The notes beneath the pieces were generated by a model. The model was not told the origin of the DNA. It did not search any database and saw nothing but the letters and a program-made list of their open reading frames with translations. From the NCBI GenBank assembly GCA_036395755.1, contig DASWCZ010000070.1:1-20601 (forward strand): a DNA stretch of 20,601 nt. The letters run 5' to 3'. The position numbers and the translations under genes are program-made. This document shows positions 6,499-13,905 of this stretch, one piece after another (position 1 is the stretch's first letter; each line of letters begins with the position of its first letter). The stretch is from Gp7-AA6 sp036395755 (GTDB lineage Bacteria > Acidobacteriota > Thermoanaerobaculia > UBA5066 > Gp7-AA6).

Positions 6499-7352
6499 GC
6501 GCGCGTGAGCCCATCGTAGAGCCGGTCGCCCAGCGGGACGGTGGCGAAGGCGAGAACGATCCCGGCGAGGACGTCCACCAGATAGTGGTATCGACAATAC
6601 ATCGTCGAGACGATGAGAAGGATCGCTATCGGGAGCAGGAACCAGAAGAGCTTCCGGAGTCGCCGCCAGGCGACGACCAGGACGGCGGTCGCGATCATCG
6701 TATGGCCCGACGGGAAGGCATCGAGCTTGGTCTCTTCGAGCTGGTTGATCGTGCGCGAGATCGCGCGGGCAATCGGGCTCGTCTCAAGCGGCACGCGATT
6801 CCGGTCGGAGAGCGCGGTTCGTGGCCCGTAGGCGGGGATCGTGAAATAGCCGGCGTAGGAAACGTAGAAACAGGCGGTGAGTGTGAAGATGTAGCGGCGC
6901 GCCGCAGCAACGTCCTGCGACCAGAGGAATCCACCGAGAACGAGCGGAAGAAAGTAGTAGGTTGAGTAAGCGACGTACAGGAAAGCCGCCAGGAAAGGCG
7001 TGATGACGGGTTGGAGAAGGACGGAGAGGTCACCGCCCAGGATCGCCCGGTCCGCGGCGATCAGCAGGTCATCGCGGGGGCGACCGCGCGCCGCGGCGAT
7101 CAAGGGGTCCAGACTCTCGTAAACGAAGGCAATGAAGGCGGCGGGGTAGAAGTCGGCAGCGATCCGGACCGCTTTGGGAAGCCGCTCCATGCGCTGCGTG
7201 AGAAAAACGATGATCGCCAGGAACGCGCCCATGAGGGCGTAGCGGAGAAGGATTCCGCCCGGATCGGCCAGGCTTCGCCAAAGAACGAGTGTGGCAGCGC
7301 CGAGGACCGCGAGCGCCGCCAGGTTCACCGCTTCCAGGGGCCTCAGCCGCAC
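6480..7352 (-). CDS. PAP2/Aur1-like integral membrane phosphatase or phosphotransferase
   Basis: 290 residues from the GTG at 7352, mostly hydrophobic with about 8 membrane segments. The PAP2 core motif FPSGHTM (213-219) and a distal YCRYHYLVDVLAG (252-264) supply the catalytic histidines H217 and H256 with D260. The arginine normally six residues before the distal histidine (S-R-x5-H) is threonine here, with R254 two before the histidine. This arrangement resembles the Aur1/PAP2_3 inositol-phosphorylceramide synthase group rather than classical phosphatases. DRAILGG (101-107) and PAYGPR (173-178) also recall that group. In eukaryotes such enzymes move a phospho-headgroup onto ceramide. Convergence with putative ceramide genes suggests headgroup transfer or lipid phosphate removal. 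Plain PAP2 phosphatase is the conservative reading. Confidence 0.78.
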   Translation of the reverse strand: MRLRPLEAVNLAALAVLGAATLVLWRSLADPGGILLRYALMGAFLAIIVFLTQRMERLPKAVRIAADFYPAAFIAFVYESLDPLIAAARGRPRDDLLIAADRAILGGDLSVLLQPVITPFLAAFLYVAYSTYYFLPLVLGGFLWSQDVAAARRYIFTLTACFYVSYAGYFTIPAYGPRTALSDRNRVPLETSPIARAISRTINQLEETKLDAFPSGHTMIATAVLVVAWRRLRKLFWFLLPIAILLIVSTMYCRYHYLVDVLAGIVLAFATVPLGDRLYDGLTRAQIARS

Positions 7353-7358
7353 CCGCGG

Positions 7359-7364
7359 AGGTTA
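7359..7364 (-). promoter_or_regulatory. -10-like hexamer TAACCT for leaderless PAP2 gene
   Basis: Minus-strand TAACCT, six bases (CCGCGG), then the GTG start at 7352. No Shine-Dalgarno sequence fits in this spacing. The 53-base divergent gap to the NfeD gene holds both promoters. Confidence 0.4.
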
Positions 7365-7389
7365 TCGCCGCAAGCCGCGCCCCCTGCGA

Positions 7390-7398
7390 TAGTATTTT
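7390..7398 (+). promoter_or_regulatory. -10-like AT stretch (TAGTATTTT) for leaderless NfeD gene
   Basis: Overlapping hexamers TAGTAT (7390-7395) and TATTTT (7393-7398) end 10 and 7 bases before the ATG at 7406. No Shine-Dalgarno sequence is present (TTCGCTG precedes the ATG). The local AT richness is striking for this window. Confidence 0.45.
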
Positions 7399-7405
7399 TT
7401 CGCTG

Positions 7406-8722
7406 ATGACATTTCGCGCGGCGCTGCTCGCGTCCTTCGCCTTCGTGGCGGGCGCCGCCGGTTCACCAACTCCGTCGCCGGCGGTCTTGTCCGGGCCGAC
7501 GGTCTTCGTGGCTCGGATCGACACCCCCATCCATCCCGCCGCGGCCAGCTACCTGAAGAAGGTTCTGCGATCGGCCGCGGAGGAGCACGCGTCGCTCGTC
7601 GTCGTCGGGCTGTCCACACCCGGCGGCCTCCTGACCTCGACGCGCGAGATGACCTCCGCGATGCTGCAGTCGGCGGTGCCGGTCGCGACTTACGTTTCGC
7701 CTTCCGGATCGCAGGCAGCTTCCGCCGGGTTCTTCCTTCTGCTGGCGGGCGACGTCGCGGCCATGGCGCCCGGGACTAATGCGGGGGCGGCGCACCCCGT
7801 GGGCGGCGAGGGTCAGGACCTGCCGAAAACGATCAACGAAAAGGCGGAACAGGACGCGCGGGCGATGATTCGCAGCCTCGCGCGGCAGCGCGGGAGAAAC
7901 ACCGAAAAGGCCGAGGCGGCCGTCACGAAGAGCATCTCGTACACCGAGAGCGAAGCGAAGGACGCCGGCTTGATCGAGCTCGTCGCACGCGACGTGCCGG
8001 ACCTTCTCGCGCAGCTCGACGGGAGAAAGATCACGCGGGTGGGCGGCGCGGTCGCGACGCTGAACCTGAAGAACGCGCGGGTCGAGCAGCGGGAAATGAC
8101 GAAGGCGGAGAAACTGATCGGGATCGTCTCCCATCCCAACGTCGCCTACGTCCTCTTCCTTCTCGGGCTCATGGGTCTCTACTTCGAGCTGTCGAGCCCG
8201 GGAGCGGTCCTTCCCGGCGTCGTCGGGGGAATTTCACTCCTGCTGGCTCTCTACGCGTTTTCGGTCCTGCCCGTGAACCTGGCCGGGCTCGCGCTCATCG
8301 TGTTCGCGATCCTCCTCTTCGTCGCGGAGGTGAAGGTCGTCAGTCACGGCATCCTCGCGGTCGGCGGAGCGGTCTCGCTCATCGCCGGATCGCTGCTCCT
8401 CTTCTCCGGCCGCGGCGAGGAGACGCTCTACCGGATCGACCTCTCGATCATCGTCCCCGGCCTCCTCCTGACGCTCGCAATCGTGGGCTTCTTGACGTGG
8501 AGAACCCTCGAGCTGCGCATGCGCCCGGCGCGCACCGGTCTCGAAGGAATGGTGGGCGAGGATGCGCGGGTCGTCGAGGAGTTCGCGGAGCCGGGGCGGG
8601 GTAAGGTACTGGTCCACGGCGAGTACTGGGACGCCGAGGGACCGCCGGGCCTTGCCGCGGGCGAGACCGTGCGCGTGGCGCGAGTGGACGGAACACGGGT
8701 TCGAGTGGAACGGAGGGACTGA
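7406..8722 (+). CDS. NfeD-family membrane-bound serine protease (long form)
   Basis: 438 residues. A signal-like hydrophobic N-terminus (3-20) precedes a ClpP-fold protease domain (about 31-205): VVGLSTPGGLLTSTREM (67-83), then SGSQAASAGFFLL (100-112) with the probable nucleophile S106. K141 (in LPKTINEKA) is the likely base by comparison with the Ser-Lys dyad of archaeal PH1510. Four or five membrane segments follow (about 246-365), with the NfeD signature GLYFELSSPGAVLPGVVGG (257-275). A C-terminal soluble beta-barrel (about 376-436) contains GMVGEDARV. It forms the usual pair with the SPFH/slipin gene that overlaps it by one base; in archaea NfeD proteases cleave stomatin, so the slipin is a plausible substrate or partner. 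Confidence 0.92.
   Translation: MTFRAALLASFAFVAGAAGSPTPSPAVLSGPTVFVARIDTPIHPAAASYLKKVLRSAAEEHASLVVVGLSTPGGLLTSTREMTSAMLQSAVPVATYVSPSGSQAASAGFFLLLAGDVAAMAPGTNAGAAHPVGGEGQDLPKTINEKAEQDARAMIRSLARQRGRNTEKAEAAVTKSISYTESEAKDAGLIELVARDVPDLLAQLDGRKITRVGGAVATLNLKNARVEQREMTKAEKLIGIVSHPNVAYVLFLLGLMGLYFELSSPGAVLPGVVGGISLLLALYAFSVLPVNLAGLALIVFAILLFVAEVKVVSHGILAVGGAVSLIAGSLLLFSGRGEETLYRIDLSIIVPGLLLTLAIVGFLTWRTLELRMRPARTGLEGMVGEDARVVEEFAEPGRGKVLVHGEYWDAEGPPGLAAGETVRVARVDGTRVRVERRD
8712..8717 (+). promoter_or_regulatory. Shine-Dalgarno GGAGGG for the slipin gene
   Basis: GGAGGG lies inside the NfeD 3' end, four bases before the ATG at 8722. It supports that start and translation from the shared transcript. 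Confidence 0.6.
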
Positions 8723-9477
8723 TGCCCGAGGTGTTTTCGAGAACCGGCTGCCTGATCGCGATCTTCGTTGGAATCATCTTCCTGTTCAAGTGGATCAACG
8801 TCTTGAACGAGTACGAGCGGGCAGTCACGTTCTGGCTGGGACGCCTCGGAAAACGGCCCAAGGGGCCGGGCCTCGTCCTCATCTTCTGGCCGTTCGAGCG
8901 CATGGTCCGGATGTCTCTGCGCACCGTCGTCCACGACGTGCCGCCGCAGGACATCATCACGAGAGACAACGTCTCCGTGAAGGTCAACGCGGTCGTCTAC
9001 TTCCGGGTCGTGGAGCCGGACAAGGCGGTCGTGCAGGTCGAGAACTATCTCTACGCCACGTCCCAACTCTCGCAGACCACGCTGCGGAGCGTCCTCGGAC
9101 AGGCGGTGCTCGACGAGCTCCTCTCCGAACGCGAGAAGCTGAACGTCGCTCTTCAGCAGGTGATCGACGAGCACACGGGCCCGTGGGGAATCAAGGTCTC
9201 GCTCGTCGAGGTCAAGCAGGTCGACCTGCCTCCCGAGATGCAGCGGGCAATGGCGAAGCAGGCGGAAGCTGAGCGGGAGAAACGCGCCAAGATCATCCAC
9301 GCTTCGGGAGAGTTCGAAGCGGCACGGATGCTTTCGGAGGCGGCGAAGATCATCGGCGAAGAGCCAGCGACGCTGCAGCTGCGCTACCTCCAGACGCTGA
9401 CCGAGATCGCGAACGAGAAGAACTCGACGATCGTCTTCCCCCTCCCGATCGAGTTCATGAAGGCGTTCCTGAAGTAG
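8722..9477 (+). CDS. Slipin / SPFH (stomatin-prohibitin-band 7) membrane protein
   Basis: 251 residues. One N-terminal membrane segment (about 8-24) is followed by the band 7 domain. NEYERAVTFWLGR (28-40), GPGLVLIFWPFE and a V(R)MSLRT stretch precede the ITRDNVSVKVNAVVYFRV hallmark (about 78-95). A coiled-coil-like helix EMQRAMAKQAEAEREKRAKI follows. The protein is shorter than flotillins and matches slipin length. It scaffolds membrane domains and oligomerises. It is co-translated with NfeD (TGATG overlap), the standard NfeD-slipin operon. A role in membrane microdomains would fit the adjacent putative sphingolipid genes, but that link is inference. Confidence 0.92.
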   Translation: MPEVFSRTGCLIAIFVGIIFLFKWINVLNEYERAVTFWLGRLGKRPKGPGLVLIFWPFERMVRMSLRTVVHDVPPQDIITRDNVSVKVNAVVYFRVVEPDKAVVQVENYLYATSQLSQTTLRSVLGQAVLDELLSEREKLNVALQQVIDEHTGPWGIKVSLVEVKQVDLPPEMQRAMAKQAEAEREKRAKIIHASGEFEAARMLSEAAKIIGEEPATLQLRYLQTLTEIANEKNSTIVFPLPIEFMKAFLK

Positions 9478-9485
9478 AAAAACCG

Positions 9486-9513
9486 TTGACGCTCCCGGTT
9501 CGGCGGATACTCT
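9486..9513 (+). promoter_or_regulatory. Promoter TTGACG-N16-TACTCT giving a leaderless SPOR gene
   Basis: This is the best promoter in the window: -35 TTGACG (9486-9491), a 16-base spacer and -10 TACTCT (9508-9513). Only AGCCAG separates the -10 from the GTG at 9520. Transcription would start at or beside the start codon, so the mRNA would be leaderless. Confidence 0.6.
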
Positions 9514-9519
9514 AGCCAG

Positions 9520-10146
9520 GTGGAGCCGCGCACTCACTACCAGGTCTCGTTCACCGCAAGGCAGGCGCTCTCTCTCTTCGTCGGCCTTCTCGTGGCGCTC
9601 GCGCTGGCTTATTTCTTTGGATTGATGACCGGCCTGTCCGGCCAGGAGCCGCGCGAAGCCGCGATTACGCCTTCAGAGACCAGGGCGGCGGGTGAGAGAG
9701 CGTCCCCGGCAGCCCCGGGGACCGGAGAGCACGTCGTGTTCCCCGCTCCGATCACGGCCGTCGCGGTCGGGCAATCGCCGACCGGCGCGCCCGCGAAGGT
9801 CCAGGTCTTCGAGGACGGCGAAGGAGGACCGCCCGCCGTCCGGCCGGCTCCCGCGGCGACCCGCCCTCCCGCACGGGCGTCCGCGGCGAAGCGGGAGTCG
9901 CCGGCGTCCGGCGGCTTCCGCGTGCAGATCGTGTCGGTCTCCTCCCGCTCCGAAGCCGACGCGGAGGCGGCCCGCCTCACGCGACGGGGATTCCCGGCGC
10001 GAGTCGAGCCCGCCTCGGGCCCGAAAGGGAGCGTTTACCGGGTTCGAGTCGGTCCCTACTCGACACGGCGAGAAGCGGAGCAAGCCAACCGCCGTCTCTC
10101 TTCGGAAGGACACCGCGGCGCATGGATCGTCTCGCCGGGACAGTGA
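9520..10146 (+). CDS. Inner-membrane anchored SPOR-domain protein
   Basis: 208 residues. A short cytoplasmic N-terminus is followed by one membrane helix (about 16-37, LSLFVGLLVALALAYFFGL). A long Pro/Ala-rich periplasmic linker (about 40-128) leads to a C-terminal SPOR domain (about 131-205): FRVQIVSVSSRSEADAEAA, YRVRVGPYSTRREAEQA, then GAWIV. SPOR domains bind denuded peptidoglycan glycan strands, often at the septum, so a division or cell wall role is likely. The GTG start sits six bases after a -10 hexamer. The stop overlaps the GTG of lipA as GTGA, so the two genes are probably co-translated although functionally unrelated. Confidence 0.87.
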   Translation: MEPRTHYQVSFTARQALSLFVGLLVALALAYFFGLMTGLSGQEPREAAITPSETRAAGERASPAAPGTGEHVVFPAPITAVAVGQSPTGAPAKVQVFEDGEGGPPAVRPAPAATRPPARASAAKRESPASGGFRVQIVSVSSRSEADAEAARLTRRGFPARVEPASGPKGSVYRVRVGPYSTRREAEQANRRLSSEGHRGAWIVSPGQ

Positions 10147-11165
10147 CCGGACCGAATTCCGTGACACGCGCGCCTCTGCCGTCCCGCGCGCCCGAATGGA
10201 TCCGCGAGCGGCGGCTCAATCTCTCGGAGCTCCACGCGGTCAAGAGCGTCGCGCGCTCTCACCGGCTTTCGACCGTCTGCGAGGAGGCGCGGTGTCCCAA
10301 CCGGAGCGAGTGCTTCGCGCGCGGGACGGCGACGTTTCTGCTCCTGGGAGACGTGTGTACCCGCGCCTGCGGCTTTTGCGACATCGCCAACGGACGTCCT
10401 CTGACGGTCGACTCGTTCGAACCGGGCCGCGTCGCCGCCGCGGCGCGGGACATGCAGCTTGCGTACGTAGTCGTCACGTCAGTCGCGCGCGACGACCTGC
10501 CCGACGGCGGAGCGGGGCACTTCGTCGCAACGATCCGCGCGCTTCGCCGCCTCGACCCGCCGCCGCGCGTCGAAGTCCTCGTGCCCGACTTCCGCGGCCG
10601 CTTTGATTCGATCCGCATCGTCGTCGACGAGAGACCCGACGTCTTTAACCACAACGTCGAGACCGTCCCCCGGCTCTACAACCGCGTACGGCGCGGCGCC
10701 CGGCTCGATCGGTCGCTCGGCCTGCTTGCCGCGTCGAAAGTCCTCGCGCCCGACCTGACGACCAAGTCCGGCTTCATGCTGGGTCTGGGTGAGACGCGCG
10801 GCGAGGTGCTCGATCTGCTCGCCCGGATCCGGGACGCGGCGGTCGACGTCGTGACGATCGGCCAGTACCTTCGCCCGTCGCGCGAGAACCTCCCGGTCGA
10901 GGAGTACGTCCCGCCCGCCGTCTTCGAGGAGTACCGCGGGGCGGGCGAGGCCCTCGGATTCCGACACGTCTTCGCCGGGCCGTTCGTCCGCTCCTCGTAT
11001 CGCGCGGAAGAAGCGCTTCTGGCCGCTTCTCCCCCCGTCATTCCGAGGCCCGCAGGGCATTCTCCCTGTCATTCCGAGGAGCGAAGCGACGAGGAATCTC
11101 TCTCCGGGCAAGGAAGAGATCCTTCGCTTCGCTCAGAGCCTGCCCTGAACGAAGTGAAGGGATGA
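10143..11165 (+). CDS. lipA: Lipoyl synthase
   Basis: 340 residues. This radical SAM enzyme inserts two sulfurs into octanoyl groups on E2/GcvH proteins. The auxiliary cluster motif CEEARCPNRSEC (C46, C51, C57) and the radical SAM motif CTRACGFC (C72, C76, C79) are both intact. VVTSVARDDLPDGGAGHF, VFNHNVETVPRLY, KSGFMLGLGE, GQYLRPS and FVRSSYRAEE are typical of LipA. The SSYRA serine that ligates the auxiliary cluster is present. The start is taken as the GTG at 10143 because it overlaps the preceding stop (GTGA); the GTG at 10161 is possible. About 40 C-terminal residues (VIPRPAG... to NEVKG) are translated from a dispersed repeat and are not part of the normal family. No lipB is seen nearby. 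Confidence 0.95.
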   Translation: MTGPNSVTRAPLPSRAPEWIRERRLNLSELHAVKSVARSHRLSTVCEEARCPNRSECFARGTATFLLLGDVCTRACGFCDIANGRPLTVDSFEPGRVAAAARDMQLAYVVVTSVARDDLPDGGAGHFVATIRALRRLDPPPRVEVLVPDFRGRFDSIRIVVDERPDVFNHNVETVPRLYNRVRRGARLDRSLGLLAASKVLAPDLTTKSGFMLGLGETRGEVLDLLARIRDAAVDVVTIGQYLRPSRENLPVEEYVPPAVFEEYRGAGEALGFRHVFAGPFVRSSYRAEEALLAASPPVIPRPAGHSPCHSEERSDEESLSGQGRDPSLRSEPALNEVKG

Positions 11166-11230
11166 CCGCTTCGCGGTCAGATCCCTCGCTACGCTCGGGA
11201 TGACAACGGGGAGACTTCGCTCGGGATGAC
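11037..11230 (+). repeat. Dispersed palindromic repeat cluster (GTCATTCCGAG / GGGATGAC type)
   Basis: There are two copies of GTCATTCCGAG (11037-11047, 11068-11078) and three copies of GGGATGAC (11159-11166, 11197-11204, 11223-11230), which is the reverse complement form of GTCATCCC. The arms around 11068-11098 and 11180-11204 are imperfect inverted repeats (GCGAAGCGACGAGGAATC against GATCCCTCGCTACGCTC). In translation it gives the well-known artefactual peptide HSEERSDEES. Such units are scattered in many environmental bacterial genomes. Here the cluster supplies the last 40 or so codons and stop of lipA and the ATG of lnt. Confidence 0.85.
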
Positions 11231-12764
11231 GACCGGGGGGCCGCGCTGGCGCACGCTCGTCGCGGGCGTCTTCTCGGGTGCTCTCTTCGCTCTCGCGTTC
11301 CCGCCGTTCGAGCTGCCGCTCTTGGTACCGCTCGCGCTGGTGCCGTGGATCGCCGCCCTCGCGACCGAGGAAAAGCGCGGACGCGGTCTCGTCTCCGGGA
11401 TCTTTTTCGGGCTGACCTACTGGAGTCTCTCGATCCCGTGGATCTACTACGTGGTCACGCGTTTCGGTGGTCAGTCGAGCGCGATGGGAGTCCTATCGGT
11501 CGCGATGCTCGCGATGTTCCTCGCGCAATGGCCCGCCGTGGTCGCGTGGGCGGTCGTGGCGGTCGCGGCCCCGCGGTCGCCGTGGCGGTTCGCGGCCTTC
11601 CCGGTCCTCTGGGTCGCGGCGGAGCACGCCCGGTCGAACGTCTACGGCGGCTTTCCGTGGAACTTGACCGGCGCCGCGCTTTTCCGGCACGCGATCTGGA
11701 TCCAGTCGGCGGCGTTCTGGGGCATCTATGGCGTGGGATTCCTCGTCGTCACGGCGTCGGCGCTCCTGGCCGCCGCGGGGGTCCGGCGGAGCGGTCGGGT
11801 GCTCGCCGCCGCTGCGGTTCTCGCGCTCGCGACCGGCGCCGTCGGGGCGTTCTCTCTCGCGACGCCCTCCGACCGCGCGGGATCGCCCCTCTTCGCCGCG
11901 CTCCTTCAGCCGAACATTCCGCAGGAGTCGAGGCTGCGTGAAGAGCGCCGGGCGGCGAACTACGCCGACGTGATCGAGCAGGCTCGAAAAGCCGCGGCGG
12001 AGCGACCGGATCTGATCGTCGTGCCGGAGTCGGCGTTCCCCGTCTACTGGGAGAACAGCCGTGTCCTGCGCCGCGACCTGACCGACCTCGTCGCCTCGTG
12101 TGGCTGCGCCCTCCTCTTCAACGACGTGGAGACCGAGCCCGGCGGGCGCTACTACAACGTCGCACGGCTCTTGACGCCGACCGGGATGGGACAGCCGTAT
12201 CGGAAGGTCCACCTCGTTCCGTTCGGGGAGTACGTGCCCCTGCCGCGGATCTTCTTTTTCGTGCGCCAGGTGTCCACCGAGATCGGCGAGTTCTCGGCGT
12301 CCGAGGAGCCGGTGGTGCTCCGGAGTGGCGGCCCGTGGGCGATCGGAACGGGCGTCTGCTACGAGATACTCTACCCGCTTCTTTCGTGGAAGCAGGTCCG
12401 GGACGGCGCGAATCTGCTCGTCACGATCTCGAACGATTCCTGGTACGGCGCCGGCGGAGCGCAGACGCAGCACTTCGCGGGAGCCGTTCTGCGGTCGGTC
12501 GAGAACGGAAGGTACCTTCTGCGGGCCGCCATCACGGGGATCTCCGGAATCGTGGACGAAAAGGGCCGGATCCTCGCGGAGCTCCCCGCCGACCGGAAGG
12601 GAACCCTTCGCGGCCGCGTGCATCTCTTTTCCGCCCGGACGCCCTGGACGCGCTTCGGCTTCGCCTTCTCCGGCATCGCCGATGCCCTGGCGGTCGCCGT
12701 GCTACTCTTCGGGCTCGTTCGCTGGCTGCGGTCACGCCGCTTTCGGCTCGCCGCTCACGGCTGA
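11226..12764 (+). CDS. lnt: Apolipoprotein N-acyltransferase
   Basis: 512 residues, the usual length. About six membrane helices lie in residues 10-215, then a nitrilase-fold periplasmic domain (about 222-470), then a final helix (about 480-500). The catalytic triad is visible: E268 in VVPESAFP, K327 in YRKVHLVPFGEYVP and C378 in GTGVCYEILYP. GGFPWNLTG (141-149) and SNDSWYG (402-408) are also typical. It adds the third acyl chain to the N-terminal cysteine of lipoproteins in the inner membrane, which supports a diderm cell. The ATG lies inside the last GGGATGAC of a dispersed repeat and has no Shine-Dalgarno sequence, yet it gives a natural N-terminus just before the first helix. It is followed 13 bases later by prfB, an arrangement I recall from other bacterial genomes. 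Confidence 0.94.
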   Translation: MTTGGPRWRTLVAGVFSGALFALAFPPFELPLLVPLALVPWIAALATEEKRGRGLVSGIFFGLTYWSLSIPWIYYVVTRFGGQSSAMGVLSVAMLAMFLAQWPAVVAWAVVAVAAPRSPWRFAAFPVLWVAAEHARSNVYGGFPWNLTGAALFRHAIWIQSAAFWGIYGVGFLVVTASALLAAAGVRRSGRVLAAAAVLALATGAVGAFSLATPSDRAGSPLFAALLQPNIPQESRLREERRAANYADVIEQARKAAAERPDLIVVPESAFPVYWENSRVLRRDLTDLVASCGCALLFNDVETEPGGRYYNVARLLTPTGMGQPYRKVHLVPFGEYVPLPRIFFFVRQVSTEIGEFSASEEPVVLRSGGPWAIGTGVCYEILYPLLSWKQVRDGANLLVTISNDSWYGAGGAQTQHFAGAVLRSVENGRYLLRAAITGISGIVDEKGRILAELPADRKGTLRGRVHLFSARTPWTRFGFAFSGIADALAVAVLLFGLVRWLRSRRFRLAAHG

Positions 12765-12777
12765 CGGCTCACGCACG

Positions 12778-13897
12778 ATGACCGAACGCGACGACCTTCT
12801 CTCCGCCTTGAACGACGCCTCGGACCGCCTCGCGGCGCTCCGGGGCTATCTTTGATAGGGACGCCGCGCGGAGCGCGCTCGAGGAGCTGAGACAGAAGAC
12901 CGCCGCGCCCGATTTCTGGGCCCGCCCCGAGGAGGCGCAGGAAGTCCACCGGACGATCCGCGGGCACGAGAAGACGCTCGAGACAGCGGGACGCCTGGAC
13001 GAGCTCGCCGACGAGCTCTCGACGCTCGCCGAGCTCCTGAAGGAAGGCGAACCAGCCGAGACGGACGCGAAGGAAGCGATCCGCTCGGCGCGGCAGTTCG
13101 CGGACGAGCTCGAGCTCACGGTCAAGATGGGCGCGCCCGAGGATCCGAAGAACGCCTGGCTCATGATTCACGCGGGCGCCGGGGGGACCGAGTCCCAGGA
13201 CTGGGCGGAGATGCTCCTGAGGATGTACCTGCGCTTCGCCGAGGAACGCAACTGGAAGGCGGAGCTGATCGAGAGGCAGGACGGGGAAGAGGCGGGCCTC
13301 AAAAGCGCGACGCTGCACGTCGTGGGCGACCACGCTTACGGGTATCTCAAAGGCGAGATGGGCGTGCACCGGCTCGTCCGCATCTCTCCGTTCGACGCCG
13401 CCAAGCGCCGGCACACGTCCTTCGCCTCCGTCTATGTGTCCCCCGAGATCGACGAGGACATCCAGATCGAGATCGCCGACAAGGACCTTCGGATCGACAC
13501 GTACCGGTCGAGCGGCGCCGGAGGACAGCACGTCAACGTGACCGACTCCGCGGTCCGGATCACGCACCTTCCCACCGGCATCGTCGTGACTTGCCAGAAC
13601 GAGAGGAGCCAGGGGCGCAACCGCGACATGGCGATGAAGGTGCTGCGCGCCCGGCTCTATCAGAAGGCGCTCGACGAGCGCCGCGCCGAAGAGGAGAGGC
13701 GCGTCGGCGACAAGAAGTCGATCGAGTGGGGGAGCCAGATCCGGTCCTACGTTCTCCATCCCTACCGGATGGTCAAGGACCACCGGACCGGCTACGAGAC
13801 CGGCAACACCGACGCGGTCCTGAACGGTTCGCTGACGCCGTTCATCGAGGCGTACTTGATGGGAAGTCCGAAGTCCAAGGTCCTCAGCCCGAAGTAG
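12778..13897 (+). CDS. prfB: Peptide chain release factor 2 with programmed +1 frameshift
   Basis: The gene is read as 12778-12852 joined to 12854-13897, 372 residues. The first frame encodes 25 residues ending RGYL and hits TGA at 12853-12855. Slipping +1 on CTT-T continues as D-R-D-A-A in the long frame. This is the classic autoregulatory site of RF2: low RF2 lets the ribosome pause at UGA and shift. Family hallmarks follow: the stop-codon recognition tripeptide SPF (203-205) and the catalytic GGQ (248-250), close to E. coli positions 205-207 and 250-252. RF2 releases peptides at UGA and UAA. The second stop (TAG) right after the TGA is unusual and noted separately. The ATG at 12778 has no clear Shine-Dalgarno sequence. 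Confidence 0.95.
12841..12856 (+). other. prfB: RF2 programmed +1 frameshift site (CGG GGC TAT CTT TGA T)
   Basis: The slippery CTT and in-frame TGA (12853-12855) are preceded by a G-rich CCGGGG stretch that can play the internal Shine-Dalgarno-like role, weaker than the AGGGGG of E. coli. After slippage the ribosome reads GAT AGG GAC. Confidence 0.9.
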
Positions 13898-13905
13898 GGA
13901 CGGGG

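Noticed and set aside
9480..9502. Hairpin AACCG...CGGTT as slipin terminator
   Set aside because: The stem is five bases, the loop ten, there is no T-run, and it overlaps the -35 element of the SPOR gene.
11068..11204. CRISPR-like array between lipA and lnt
   Set aside because: Units are unequal, inverted and without unique equal-length spacers; they match dispersed palindromic repeats instead.
12752..12775. Short direct repeats (GCTCACG, GCTGACG, GCTCACG) between lnt and prfB
   Set aside because: Three seven-base units only; too short to call an element without genome-wide copy data.
12778..12855. A 25-codon stand-alone gene or a broken prfB
   Set aside because: It ends in RGYL-TGA at the standard RF2 frameshift site and the +1 frame continues with the full RF2 sequence, so it is a programmed frameshift, not a pseudogene.
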